A DNA stretch of 8,593 nucleotides from a bacterium (GCA_021802115.1 JAKABA010000170.1:1-8593); one strand, 5' to 3'. Shown: positions 1-6,776, numbered from the stretch's first letter. A program made the numbers and translations. The notes: a model not told the origin generated them from the letters alone.

Positions 1-4
1 CCAG

Positions 5-415
5 ATGAACCCCACACCCTGCACACCGTATCTGCTTTTCCCCGGCAGCGCCTAGGATGGGCTCAGCTTCTACGGGCAGGGGTTCGGCTGCGCGGTGGAG
101 CTGCGCACCTTCTTAGGAGTTCCATAGGTCCGCTGGGCCGGCGGCCGCCATCGCCCCCGGGGGTCTTTCCCTGGGCCCGGTGCAGCTCATGGCGGCCGAC
201 CTGGCCGGCAACAGGCGGCCCTTTTGCTCAGAGGGGCTCATGTTCTAGCTCCTGGGCACCGCCGACCCCGCCACCCTGGGGCAGTGGTTCCAGCGGCTGG
301 CCAAGGGGGGCGGATCGTGGACCACTGGCAGCCTCGGCCCGGGGGCGCCTACGACGGCCAGGTGGTCGACCGCTACTGCCTCCCCTGGCTGATTGGGTAC
401 CAGGAGCCCGGCTGA
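5..415 (+). pseudogene. Broken VOC-superfamily (PhnB/glyoxalase-like) protein gene
   Basis: A VOC (glyoxalase/PhnB-like) protein can be pieced together across two frames. From the ATG at 5 the reading is MNPTPCTPYLLFPGSA, the usual opening beta strand of PhnB-like proteins, then a TAG at 53-55, then DGLSFYGQGFGCAVELRTF (the helix after strand 1) and a second TAG at 125-127. By about 160 the frame has shifted to one reading LGPVQLMAAD, the central 'LmasD' strand, which hits TAG at 246-248 and continues as TADPATLGQWFQRLAKGG. A shift in the G run near 305 returns to the first frame, giving GRIVDHWQPRP, GAYDGQVVDRY and LPWLIGYQ, the standard PhnB C-terminus, with TGA at 413-415. Total length is right for the family (about 135 residues). 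With three stops and two frameshifts it cannot make the protein. Family members bind metal or small ligands; no substrate can be inferred. Confidence 0.75.
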
Positions 416-1107
416 GGGTCCGCCCTCCCCCAGGGCAAGGAGAGGCGCGAGAGGCAGAGCCCCATCCCGTTAAGGGATCGGAGAAAGGGGCCGTTGTCCA
501 TGAGCCCCAGGGGAGCAGTCCGGTGAACGCCGGCGGCAGGGCTCGCTCGCTGATGGCGGCGCCGGTCTGGTGGTGGACCAGGGCCTCCCCCGGGTCGCGG
601 GGGAAGACCAGGGTACCCAGGTGGGCGTCTGAGCAAAGCTGGTCGCGGTTTCGCAGCTCTGGGGCCAGGCCCGCCGGCCCGGGCCAGCTCGGCGCTCAGG
701 ACGACGGATGCCTCGGGATCTCTTAGATCGCAGCCGGGAAGTACCTGCTCCATCTCCACCGCTCTCCGCGCTCCGACCGGCGCCGCCGGCCGGCGACCGG
801 GAGGCGCCGCTCGGGGGTGGCTCAGAACGCCCGCCACGCCGCCCCTCGTGGAGCGCCCTCAGCCACCAGCGGGTCCTTTCGGGGGACGCGCCCCACGCCA
901 AAGGCCCCGGCCAGATCGCGCTCCTGGCAGAGAAGGTGCGCGCAGCACTCGGGCCAGGCCCCACCCCGGTCGGGAGCGGGGCAAGGTTGGAAGCGCAGCC
1001 GCGGAGGCGGTGCTCCACCTCCGGGAAGAGGCCCTGGGGGACGCCCGAAGGGGAGGGGGCCGTGGGTCCAAAGCGGCGGCCGCCGCGACGCGTCATTTGG
1101 AATCCGC
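416..1107. other. No supported gene; possible eroded reverse-strand reading frame
   Basis: No open frame here looks like an intact protein. On the reverse strand, pieces with a protein-like character succeed one another in different frames. An ATG at 1096, 12 bases past the nuclease stop, opens LFPEVEHRLRGCASNLAPLP. Near 950-870 another frame reads CCAHLLCQERDLAGAFGVGR. Near 750-670 a third reads MEQVLPGCDLRDPEASVV, followed by LSAELARAGG. From about 670 to 480 the frame shifts again to ELRNRDQLCSDAHLGTLVF and ALVHHQTGAAISERALPPAF. The order and the position just behind the nuclease suggest a co-transcribed gene broken by several frameshifts. The family is not recognised, and composition bias alone could produce some of this. 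Confidence 0.25.
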
Positions 1108-2973
1108 CTACTCCCCGAGGTCCTCCACCCTGGGCGGGTCGTCGGCTCCGCGCCCCAACCACTCGCGCACTGCCCTGGTCGCCTCAACGTCGTTGCGGTT
1201 GTAGGCAAGGAGCCAGTTCCGCGCTAAGTCGGACCGGCGGGAGTCCACCTCGGCCACCGCCTCCTCGTACTTCACCATCGATTCCGCCCCGCCGGGATCC
1301 TCGACTTCCCAGGAGAAGCCCGCCAGCGGTGCCACCTCCTTGAGCCCGATTCCCGCCCCGGTGATCAGCTGCGATCTGAAGACCGGCAGCAGGTCGACCC
1401 ACTCGGGGCTGCTGGTGAAGGCGGAGACGGGGCCGGCCAGATCGGTGCCGGCGGAGATTCTCGTCATCTGGCCGGTCTCGGCACCGGAGTTGTAGCAGTA
1501 GGCGCGAAATGTAAGGCCCCGGATCCGGCACGTCTCCCGCAAGTGGCTGAGCCACTCCCAGAAGCTGCTGAAGAGGCTCAGCTCCGTCGCCGGGGTGAGC
1601 GGCTCCCAGGTGTGGAAGGGTCGGTAGCCGACCTCCCCGGCAGCTCCCGGCGCTCGCTGGGTGGTGAGGGTGCCCCACAGGTACACGCCGTCCTCGACGT
1701 TCTCCATATCGATGTCGACCTCGACGGCGGCCCGCGGCGCGGTGACCGCCCGGACCCCGCGTCGCCGGTACACCGGCGCCGGCCCCAAGGCGGCCCGCGC
1801 CTGATCAATCTGCTCTGTCAGGGCCGAGCAGGGACCGGCGGCGTAGGCGGCGGTTCTCTCGCTGAGGCCGCGAGCATCCCCCAGGGTGCGGATCCCCGCC
1901 CGATCGAGCCTCCCGAGCTGGCCGCTCCGCCGGCGGCCCAGCACCTCGGCGACAGGGGTGGCATCCGGGAGTCGGTCCAGGGCTGCCAGCAGTGGCCGGA
2001 CATCCACTCCGGAGGCGACGAGCAGAGCGGTTCGGTAGTCGAGGTCGGCCAGCTCCCGACGATCGGTGACCCCATGCGACAGGTGGACCCGATAGGCACG
2101 CTCCCCGGTCCGGGGGAGCAGGCTGACACTTCCGGCCCCGGCGTGCAGGATTGGTCCACACCAGCACCACCACGGACACTGGGCGCACTCCCCAATCCGG
2201 ATCGGGGTTGCGCGCAGGGGCAGCGCGGGATCGAGCCGGTGCCGGGCCGCGGCGTCGACCACCTCCCGGCGCAGGGCGAACTCCGAGTCGTACAGCTCCA
2301 TGGTCGAGCGGCGGCGGCGGCGGCCCGGGGCACCCGCTTCCGCCCAGACCGGCAGATCCAGGTCGTACCAGACAACCCTTCCCTCGCGGCCCACAATCCC
2401 CGCCCAGCGCTCGCCGTCCACCGCCGAGCCATGGGTTTCCAGCATGCGCTGGTAGTGGCCAAGCTGAAGAAGATCCGCGCGGTTCTTCCTCGCGCCCAGC
2501 CCTGGTTCCTCGCCGGCCTCCTCCCAGGTCAGGCGCTCCAGGGAGGCGCTCCGGCCCGCAAACGGGCTCCGCTCTGAGGTGAACGCCAGGTGATGCTTGA
2601 CATCCACCGGCCGGTAGCCCCCGGCGGGGGCCCGGACCAGCAGGTCGGGCTCGCCCACCCGCTGACCGATGGGGTCCTCGGGCAGACGCCCTCCGGTGAT
2701 CACCGGCGCCCCGGCCGCCATGGCGCGAGCGGTGGCGTGCTCCCGATCCGGGGCGGGCGCCGAGGGGACCGCCACCGCCCCCGGGTGCAGCTCTAGGATC
2801 CGGGACAGAACCCTGGCCTCGAACTCTCTGCCGCGCTCCGCCAGCCGCTCCTGCGCCGGCGTCGGCGGCGGCGGCTCGCACGGCCGGAGCAGGTCCCACT
2901 GGGCTCGGACCGGGCACTGGCGGGCAGCGTAGGCGCCGAGCAGCGGCAGCGAGGTCGCCCGAGGGATGGTCAC
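1108..2973 (-). CDS. TM0106-family RecB-like nuclease (PD-(D/E)XK domain plus RNase H-like domain)
   Basis: Predicted two-domain nuclease of the TM0106/COG2251 type, about 621 residues. Numbered from the GTG at 2973, the N-terminal part holds YAARQCPVR (Cys20), GEPDLLVR (Asp110), PVDVKHH (Asp124, Lys126) and QLGHYQRML (170-178), the acidic, D-x-K and Q-x3-Y motifs of a RecB/Cas4-like PD-(D/E)XK fold. A cysteine group follows at 263, 266, 270 and 272; with Cys20 it suggests a Cas4/AddB-type metal or Fe-S site. Residues about 345-375 look helix-hairpin-helix-like. The C-terminal part has VDIDMEN (Asp420, Asp422, Glu424) and LLAYNRNDVEATRA (Asp595), as in RNase_H_2 (YprB) exonuclease domains. 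The frame stays open to 3198, but those 75 extra codons are unlike the family and lie antisense to the SEC-C gene, so the GTG is preferred although no clear Shine-Dalgarno precedes it. A DNA repair or defence role is inferred, not shown. Confidence 0.88.
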   Translation of the reverse strand: MTIPRATSLPLLGAYAARQCPVRAQWDLLRPCEPPPPTPAQERLAERGREFEARVLSRILELHPGAVAVPSAPAPDREHATARAMAAGAPVITGGRLPEDPIGQRVGEPDLLVRAPAGGYRPVDVKHHLAFTSERSPFAGRSASLERLTWEEAGEEPGLGARKNRADLLQLGHYQRMLETHGSAVDGERWAGIVGREGRVVWYDLDLPVWAEAGAPGRRRRRSTMELYDSEFALRREVVDAAARHRLDPALPLRATPIRIGECAQCPWWCWCGPILHAGAGSVSLLPRTGERAYRVHLSHGVTDRRELADLDYRTALLVASGVDVRPLLAALDRLPDATPVAEVLGRRRSGQLGRLDRAGIRTLGDARGLSERTAAYAAGPCSALTEQIDQARAALGPAPVYRRRGVRAVTAPRAAVEVDIDMENVEDGVYLWGTLTTQRAPGAAGEVGYRPFHTWEPLTPATELSLFSSFWEWLSHLRETCRIRGLTFRAYCYNSGAETGQMTRISAGTDLAGPVSAFTSSPEWVDLLPVFRSQLITGAGIGLKEVAPLAGFSWEVEDPGGAESMVKYEEAVAEVDSRRSDLARNWLLAYNRNDVEATRAVREWLGRGADDPPRVEDLGE

Positions 2974-3037
2974 CTTGGGCCGGATGATAGGGGAGGAAGC
3001 GCGCTGCGGCCAAGGCACCTTCGGCCAGTCCGACCGG

Positions 3038-3313
3038 ATGCCATCGATGGCCGGGGAACCGGGCCGTAACCAGCCATGCCCCTGCGCGAGCGGGCGCAAG
3101 CACGAGCAGTGCCACCTCGGCCGCTGGAGCGATACGCGCGAACCGGGCGACCTCTTAAGCCAAGTGCATGAGGCATCGCTGCGCCTGCCCTCGGCCATCC
3201 TTCACTTCGCGGTCGCGTCGTATGGACCGGGCGTGGTGGACCTGGCCTGGCGCATGTTCTCTGGGTCCAACAGCAGCCCAGAAGCGGCTCTGATTTCGGT
3301 GCTGAACTGGTGA
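3038..3313 (+). CDS. Small SEC-C motif protein, possibly truncated
   Basis: A 91-residue protein (ATG at 3038; a second in-frame ATG at 3047). Near its N-terminus it carries GRNQPCPCASGRKHEQCH, a good SEC-C zinc-binding motif (C-x-C-x8-C-H), the element found at the SecA C-terminus and in many stand-alone bacterial proteins. The rest (LLSQVHEASLRLPSAILHF and following) is a helical segment like the one after SEC-C in longer, uncharacterised family members. The frame ends with VLNW and a TGA at 3311-3313, where longer relatives would continue, so this may be a shortened copy. It is divergent from the nuclease, with only 64 bases between the two chosen starts, so they may share a control region. 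A GGGGAGGAAG at 2988-2997 lies too far upstream to serve the ATG at 3038. The motif is clear; the function is unknown. Confidence 0.72.
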   Translation: MPSMAGEPGRNQPCPCASGRKHEQCHLGRWSDTREPGDLLSQVHEASLRLPSAILHFAVASYGPGVVDLAWRMFSGSNSSPEAALISVLNW

Positions 3314-3336
3314 GGGCCGGTCCCCGGGGGCGGCCC
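3314..3336 (+). terminator. GC-rich hairpin just after the SEC-C stop codon
   Basis: Directly after the TGA of the SEC-C gene, GGGCCG (3314-3319) is the exact reverse complement of CGGCCC (3331-3336), and the loop contains a further self-complementary CCCCGGGG (3322-3329). No T run follows, so this is at best an intrinsic terminator of the kind common in high-GC genomes. Position supports it; sequence alone does not prove it. Confidence 0.35.
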
Positions 3337-3437
3337 CGAGGTGCCCCGCCGCGCCGGCCTACCCTGAGGATCGCCGCCGCCGGGCGGCTTGGTTGAAATC
3401 GGTACTCGGCTATGGCTGAAGGCGGTATTCCAGTTGG

Positions 3438-4651
3438 ATGCCGGCGCGGTGCGTCGAGCGCTACCCGGATTCCGCCATCCTGGTTGTTGGACCTCGGGCC
3501 ACCGGCAAGACCGCGACGGCCCTCAGGTACTGCTGCAGCGTCGCCCGGCTGGCCCAGCTTCGGGAGGCGGCCGCCTTCCAGGCCGATCCCGACGTCGCCC
3601 TTGGCGCTCTACCTCCCCCGGTGCGGCTCGATGAGCGGCGGGCGATCCCCGAGGTGCTGGGAGCGGTGAAGAGGGCCGTCGACGAAGATCCCCGGCCGGG
3701 GCGGTTCTTGCTCACCGGAAGCGTGCGAGCCGACCTTGGGGTGGCGACCTGGCCCGGCACCGGCCGGGTGGTCCGGATACCCATGTACGGGCTGACCATG
3801 AGGGAGCTGAGCGGCCAGAGCGCGGGCAGCAGCTTCATCGCGCGGCTGGGGGCTTCACCGCGGCCCGATTTTTCGCCGATTGGGTCGCCTCCCGACCTGG
3901 CCGGGTATGTCGAGATCGCCTTGGCGGGCGGGTTCCCCGAGCCCCTGGTGGGCTCGGCGGTCCCGGAGCGAACCCTCTGGCTGGAGAGCTACCGCGATCA
4001 ACTGCTGACTCGCGACGCGGCCTCTGCCAGCGGCCGCGACCCGGCGAGGATGCGCCGCTACTTCGAGGCCTTGGCCCTCAGCTCGGCGGGGCTCGCCGCC
4101 CACAACACCGTGTCGAGGCTGCCGGCATCAACCGCAAGACCGCCGACGCCTACGAGCGGCTGCTGGTCAACCTCATGGTGCTGGAGCTGGTTCCGGCGTG
4201 GCTGAACAGCCGTCTGGCGAGGCTGGTCAAGAGCCCCAAGCGCTACCTTGTCGATCCCTCCCTGATCGGGGCCGCCCTGGGTCTCGATGTCGCCGCGGTG
4301 CTCCGCGACGGCGATCTGCTGGGCCGCCTCCTGGACACGCTGGTGGTCGCCCAGCTCCGGCCCGAGTTGGCGCTTCGCCCGGCTCGAGCTCGCCTCTTCC
4401 ACGCCCGGGAGATGAACGGCCGGCGGGAGCTGGACTTGGTGGTTGAGCTCAGCGCCACCCAGATCGTGGCCTTCGAGGTGAAGGCCACTGCCGCGCCTGG
4501 CCCCGGGGACGCCCGGCATCTGGCCTGGGTGCGTGACCGACTCGGGGATCGCTTTGTGGCCGGCGCCGTTCTTCACACGGGACCGCGGCAATACTCCCTG
4601 GGGCCCTGACTGGTGGCTCTCCCCATCGCCAGCATCTGGGCCGGGGGTTGA
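3438..4651 (+). pseudogene. AAA-type ATPase with DUF4143 domain, frameshifted and with a premature TGA
   Basis: A member of the AAA_14/DUF4143 ATPase family, often found in accessory and toxin-rich regions. From the ATG at 3438: Walker A GPRATGKT (residues 18-25), a weak Walker B PVRLDE (61-66), LLTGS (91-95, sensor region), then LWLESYRDQLLTRD and the start of DUF4143. Near 4110 the frame breaks, and the next frame resumes the family sequence at once: EAAGINRKTADAYERLLVNL, LVKSPKRYLVDPSL, then ELDLVVE and VAFEVKA, the PD-(D/E)XK-like core of DUF4143. A TGA at 4607-4609 stops this frame, but directly beyond it the same frame reads LVALPIASIWAGG and a TGA at 4649-4651, the normal family C-terminus. 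That TGA probably replaced a CGA (Arg). The N-terminus may also be damaged: MAEGG from the ATG at 3412 and FQLDAGAVRRAL from 3449 lie in other frames. An active product is unlikely. Confidence 0.82.
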
Positions 4652-5095
4652 TGGCGCCGGTCTCCTCGGCGAGCTGGAAGAGCGCGACGAGGCTGCCCGC
4701 CCGGTGCCCGCGAGCCGCGGCGAGCAGATGGGCGGCGCCGAGGAGGCAGGCGACGCGCATGTCATGGCCGCAGGCGTGCATCACCGCCACCTCCCTTCCG
4801 GCCCCGTCGGGGCGGTGGCCCAGCTGGCAAGGGGCGTCCCATGGCTTCGGCGACCGGGAGGGCGTCCATGTCGGCCCGCAGCAGCACCACCGGGCCCTTC
4901 CCGTTGCTGACCAGGCCGACCAACCCCGCGTGGACCTCCGTGTCCGATGCCTCGAGGCGATCGGCGACCTTAGCCGCCATCGCGTGCTCCTGATGCGACA
5001 GCTCGGGGTGAAGGTGCAGGTCCTAGTAGGAGTCCACCGCCCACTCCCGGACCGTGTCGAGCCCCGAGAGGACCGCAGCGGCAGGCGCCGTGGTT
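4652..5095 (-). pseudogene. M20-family amidohydrolase (hippurate hydrolase-like), N-terminal fragment
   Basis: Reverse-strand remains of an M20D metallo-amidohydrolase, a family that cleaves N-acyl amino acids or peptides using a two-metal site. Reading from about 5095: LSGLDTVREWAVDSY, an in-frame TAG at 5023-5025, then DLHLHPELSHQEHAMAAKVA, a strand with VVLLRADMDALPVAEAMGRP, a frameshift around 4815-4835, then EVAVMHACGHDMRVACLLGA and LVALFQLAEETGA. The metal-site motifs HACGHD and AEE are present, and the LHxHPELS and RADMDALP signatures are unmistakable. The homology stops at about 4652, exactly where the convergent ATPase gene ends, so roughly the C-terminal two thirds of the usual 400 or so residues are missing. 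Stop, frameshift and deletion make this a certain pseudogene unless the sequence is wrong. No start codon could be assigned. Confidence 0.82.
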
Positions 5096-5099
5096 GACG

Positions 5100-5490
5100 G
5101 AAGCGGGCACCGCGCAAGTTTGCTCGCATCGGCTTTCGCCAGGGAGATGGTCCTGGGATCGACCGGCCGTGTGTGTCGCGGGCTCAGCGAAGGCTCGACA
5201 CGGTCGAGGACTGGAGCGTTTTCCCCCGCCTGTGCCGATCTGATCGCCGGCCCGCGCCCCGACTGCCAGGTTGTGGTGGAGCCGGTGGGCTCGGTGGTGG
5301 AACGCCTCAGGCGGCGGGTCGGGAGCGTGCCGCGCTTGATCGTGGCCGAGCTGGACGAGGCTCTTTGTCCTCACCGGGCGCGGTACCTCCCCTCGCCAGC
5401 TTCCCCACCCAACGCACTTCGCCCCGGGCAGGTACCCGAAGCTGCCTTCGCTGACAACTCTCGGCGGCCCAGTGGCCGCCGCGCCTCCGG
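5100..5490. other. No recognisable gene
   Basis: About 390 bases between the amidohydrolase fragment and the lipoprotein gene. A forward frame is open from 5054 to 5494 and includes a protein-like stretch (CQVVVEPVGSVVERLRRRVG, then LIVAELDEAL at about 5339-5368), but it overlaps the amidohydrolase remains and matches no family I recognise. The reverse strand is also open over much of the interval with low-complexity composition. A 14-base sequence at 5050-5063 recurs inverted at 5192-5205. Nothing else is supported. Confidence 0.4.
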
Positions 5491-6108
5491 CTAGGAGGTG
5501 AGCCGGGCCACGGGTACCCGCAGCGCTCGCGCCAGCAGGGCGAAGAAGGCCTTCGCGTTGCCGCTTAGGTCGATCCAGCCAGGGTAGCTGGCGAGGAAGG
5601 GTGCCCTGCTCTCCTGGGCGGATGGGCCCGAGCTCCCCTTCACGAGGAAGAGGGTGCCACAGGGCACGGATGGGGTACCGACAACCGTGGCCAGGCGCCT
5701 CTCGCCCCTGAGAAACGTGACCAGGTATCCGTTCAGGAGGGTGGCCGGGAGCACGGTCATGGTGACGCAGCTCCCGGGCGGGATGGCACAGGCCGCCGCC
5801 AGGAGCTCAGACACCAGCGCCGGCGTGTTCAGGCGACGTCGGAAGAACGACGAGTTGATCACGGGGAAGCCGGTGGCCCGGGCAGCTGGGTCCGGCTCCC
5901 GCACCACAGCCGCGCCCTCGGGCAGGGAGAGCGAGGCGCACGGACCGGGAAGCCGGACAGGAGCCGGACCGGGACTGCGCGCCTCCGCTCCACCGGGGGC
6001 CGCCCGACCGCAGGAGCTGAGGGTCAGGAGCAGCGCCAAGAGCACGAGGAGCCGGCGTCGGCCGCGGGCCCCCATGGCAGCAGTCGGACCAGCCCAGCGG
6101 GTGCTCAT
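5491..6108 (-). CDS. Probable secreted lipoprotein of unknown family
   Basis: A 205-residue reverse-strand protein from the ATG at 6108. A second in-frame ATG at 6075 would begin directly at the signal peptide (MGARGRRRLL) and is equally possible. The N-terminus is a textbook lipoprotein signal: Arg-rich n-region (15-19), hydrophobic core LLVLLALLLTL (20-30), then lipobox LSSC with the lipidated cysteine at 33. The mature part begins with a Pro/Ala/Gly-rich linker (34-55) and holds four more cysteines (57, 107, 114, 150), an even number that would allow two disulphides outside the membrane. The C-terminus ends in a helix-like segment (AKAFFALLARALRVPV). The frame is undamaged, unlike most neighbours. 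I do not recognise the family; a surface-anchored extracytoplasmic role is inferred only from the signal. Its upstream region contains a perfect 14-base palindrome. Confidence 0.68.
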   Translation of the reverse strand: MSTRWAGPTAAMGARGRRRLLVLLALLLTLSSCGRAAPGGAEARSPGPAPVRLPGPCASLSLPEGAAVVREPDPAARATGFPVINSSFFRRRLNTPALVSELLAAACAIPPGSCVTMTVLPATLLNGYLVTFLRGERRLATVVGTPSVPCGTLFLVKGSSGPSAQESRAPFLASYPGWIDLSGNAKAFFALLARALRVPVARLTS

Positions 6109-6174
6109 GGTCCCGCCAAGTCTATGCCGTCCCGGGGACGGCTGGGGCACCCCTCCTTCCGTCCCGCCCCGGTT

Positions 6175-6188
6175 GATCGCCGGCGATC
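6175..6188. promoter_or_regulatory. Perfect 14-base palindrome upstream of the lipoprotein gene
   Basis: GATCGCCGGCGATC reads identically on both strands. It lies 67 bases upstream of the lipoprotein ATG at 6108, in the 257-base intergenic region shared with the divergent HipB-like gene, a fitting place for a repressor site. No -10/-35 pair can be assigned beside it with confidence. Confidence 0.35.
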
Positions 6189-6290
6189 CGCCGGGAACGA
6201 CCCAGCTGGGGACGGCGCTGGCGATCGAGGGCTTGGGTGCCCGCTTTGAAGCTGGACCGGCGCGGGCTGACGTGTCGGCCCTTCTCTTTC

Positions 6291-6321
6291 GTCGAAATAC
6301 CTCGACATTCGCCCGATCGGG
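6291..6321. promoter_or_regulatory. Two adjacent dyads upstream of the HipB-like gene
   Basis: GTCGA (6291-6295) and its inverse TCGAC (6302-6306) flank AATACC, and five bases later CCCGATCGGG (6312-6321) is a perfect 10-base palindrome. HipB-type repressors characteristically bind dyads in their own promoter, and these sit 45-75 bases ahead of the GTG start, so an autoregulatory operator is a reasonable inference. No convincing sigma-70 promoter hexamers were found here. Confidence 0.3.
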
Positions 6322-6353
6322 AACAATGCCTGAAAAAGACGACAACCGAGCGC

Positions 6354-6360
6354 GAGGGAG
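6354..6360 (+). promoter_or_regulatory. Ribosome binding site that fixes the HipB-like start
   Basis: GAGGGAG is a good Shine-Dalgarno match placed five bases before the GTG at 6366. It decides that GTG as start, and from there the reading gives a complete HTH protein up to its internal stop. Confidence 0.55.
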
Positions 6361-6365
6361 CCAGA

Positions 6366-6596
6366 GTGGCCCAGACCTTCCGAGTGTATGGGCCCGGTGA
6401 CATTGGCGTGGCCGTGCGTCACGTCCGCCTGCAGGCTGGGCTCTCCCAGGCCAGGCTGGCCGAGCTGAATGGCGCCCACAGGTCCTAACTCTGCGAGTTG
6501 GAGCGTGGGAAGGTCACCGAGCAGCTGCAGCGCCTCATCGAGATCCTGGGGATTCTCGGAGTCGAGGTCCCGCTTCGAAGGCGCGAGGGGCCCTGA
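6366..6596 (+). pseudogene. HipB-like XRE/HTH antitoxin gene with in-frame TAA
   Basis: From the GTG at 6366, behind a good ribosome binding site, the frame encodes a compact Cro/C1-type helix-turn-helix of the HipB antitoxin kind: DIGVAVRHVRLQAGLSQARL (helices 1 and 2), then LAELNGAHRS, a TAA at 6486-6488, and in the same frame LCELERGKVTEQLQRLIEIL, GVEVPLRRR and TGA at 6594-6596. Relatives have a Tyr codon after HRS in this recognition-helix segment (HRSYLSELERG), so the TAA is most simply a TAC/TAT-to-TAA change. Apart from it the gene is complete, 76 codons plus stop, the usual length. The truncated 40-residue product would lack the recognition helix and dimer region. HipB homologues bind and neutralise HipA kinases and repress their own promoter; the HipA remnant directly follows. 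Confidence 0.8.
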
Positions 6597-6776
6597 CGGC
6601 GCGCCCGCCCTGGGCGGTGTGGGTCTACGGTGTCCAGGCCGCCCCGGTTGGAGAGGGCGCCCACGAAAATGCGGTCGACCTACACCGGCGAGGCCCTTGA
6701 TCGCTTTCACCTGACCACCCCCCTGCTGTCGGTGTCCATGCCGGTGGCGGTGACTGTAAACGCCTGCCGAAAGTAG
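6596..6776 (+). pseudogene. HipA-like kinase toxin, N-terminal remnant only
   Basis: Directly overlapping the stop of the HipB-like gene, TGACG replaces the usual TGATG overlap, so the expected hipA ATG is an ACG (6596-6598). From there the frame reads ARPPWAVWVYGVQAA, the typical 'vwlyG' opening of HipA's N-terminal domain. An extra C in the run at 6642-6645 shifts the frame, which continues RLERAPTKMRSTYTGEALDR and FHLTTPLLSVSMPVAV, the conserved Y-x-x-EAL / LS-x-SMP motif of HipA N-terminal domains. A TAG follows at 6774-6776, and the kinase core, normally more than 300 further residues, is absent. Start-codon loss, frameshift and truncation make it non-functional. HipA proteins are Ser/Thr kinases that cause dormancy, often by phosphorylating aminoacyl-tRNA synthetases; none of that activity can remain here. 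Confidence 0.75.

Noticed and set aside
1543..2577. Forward open frame of 344 codons
   Set aside because: Lies wholly antisense to the nuclease gene, whose catalytic motifs are clear, and shows no family signature.
2988..2997. GGGGAGGAAG as ribosome binding site for the SEC-C gene
   Set aside because: It lies 40 bases before the ATG at 3038, and no in-frame start codon follows at normal spacing.
1805..3115. Reverse-strand open frame of 436 codons
   Set aside because: Overlaps the nuclease in another frame and is Arg/Gly/Ala-rich; a frame shadow.
5054..5494. Forward open frame of 146 codons
   Set aside because: Begins inside the amidohydrolase remains and matches no family; only a short stretch looks protein-like.
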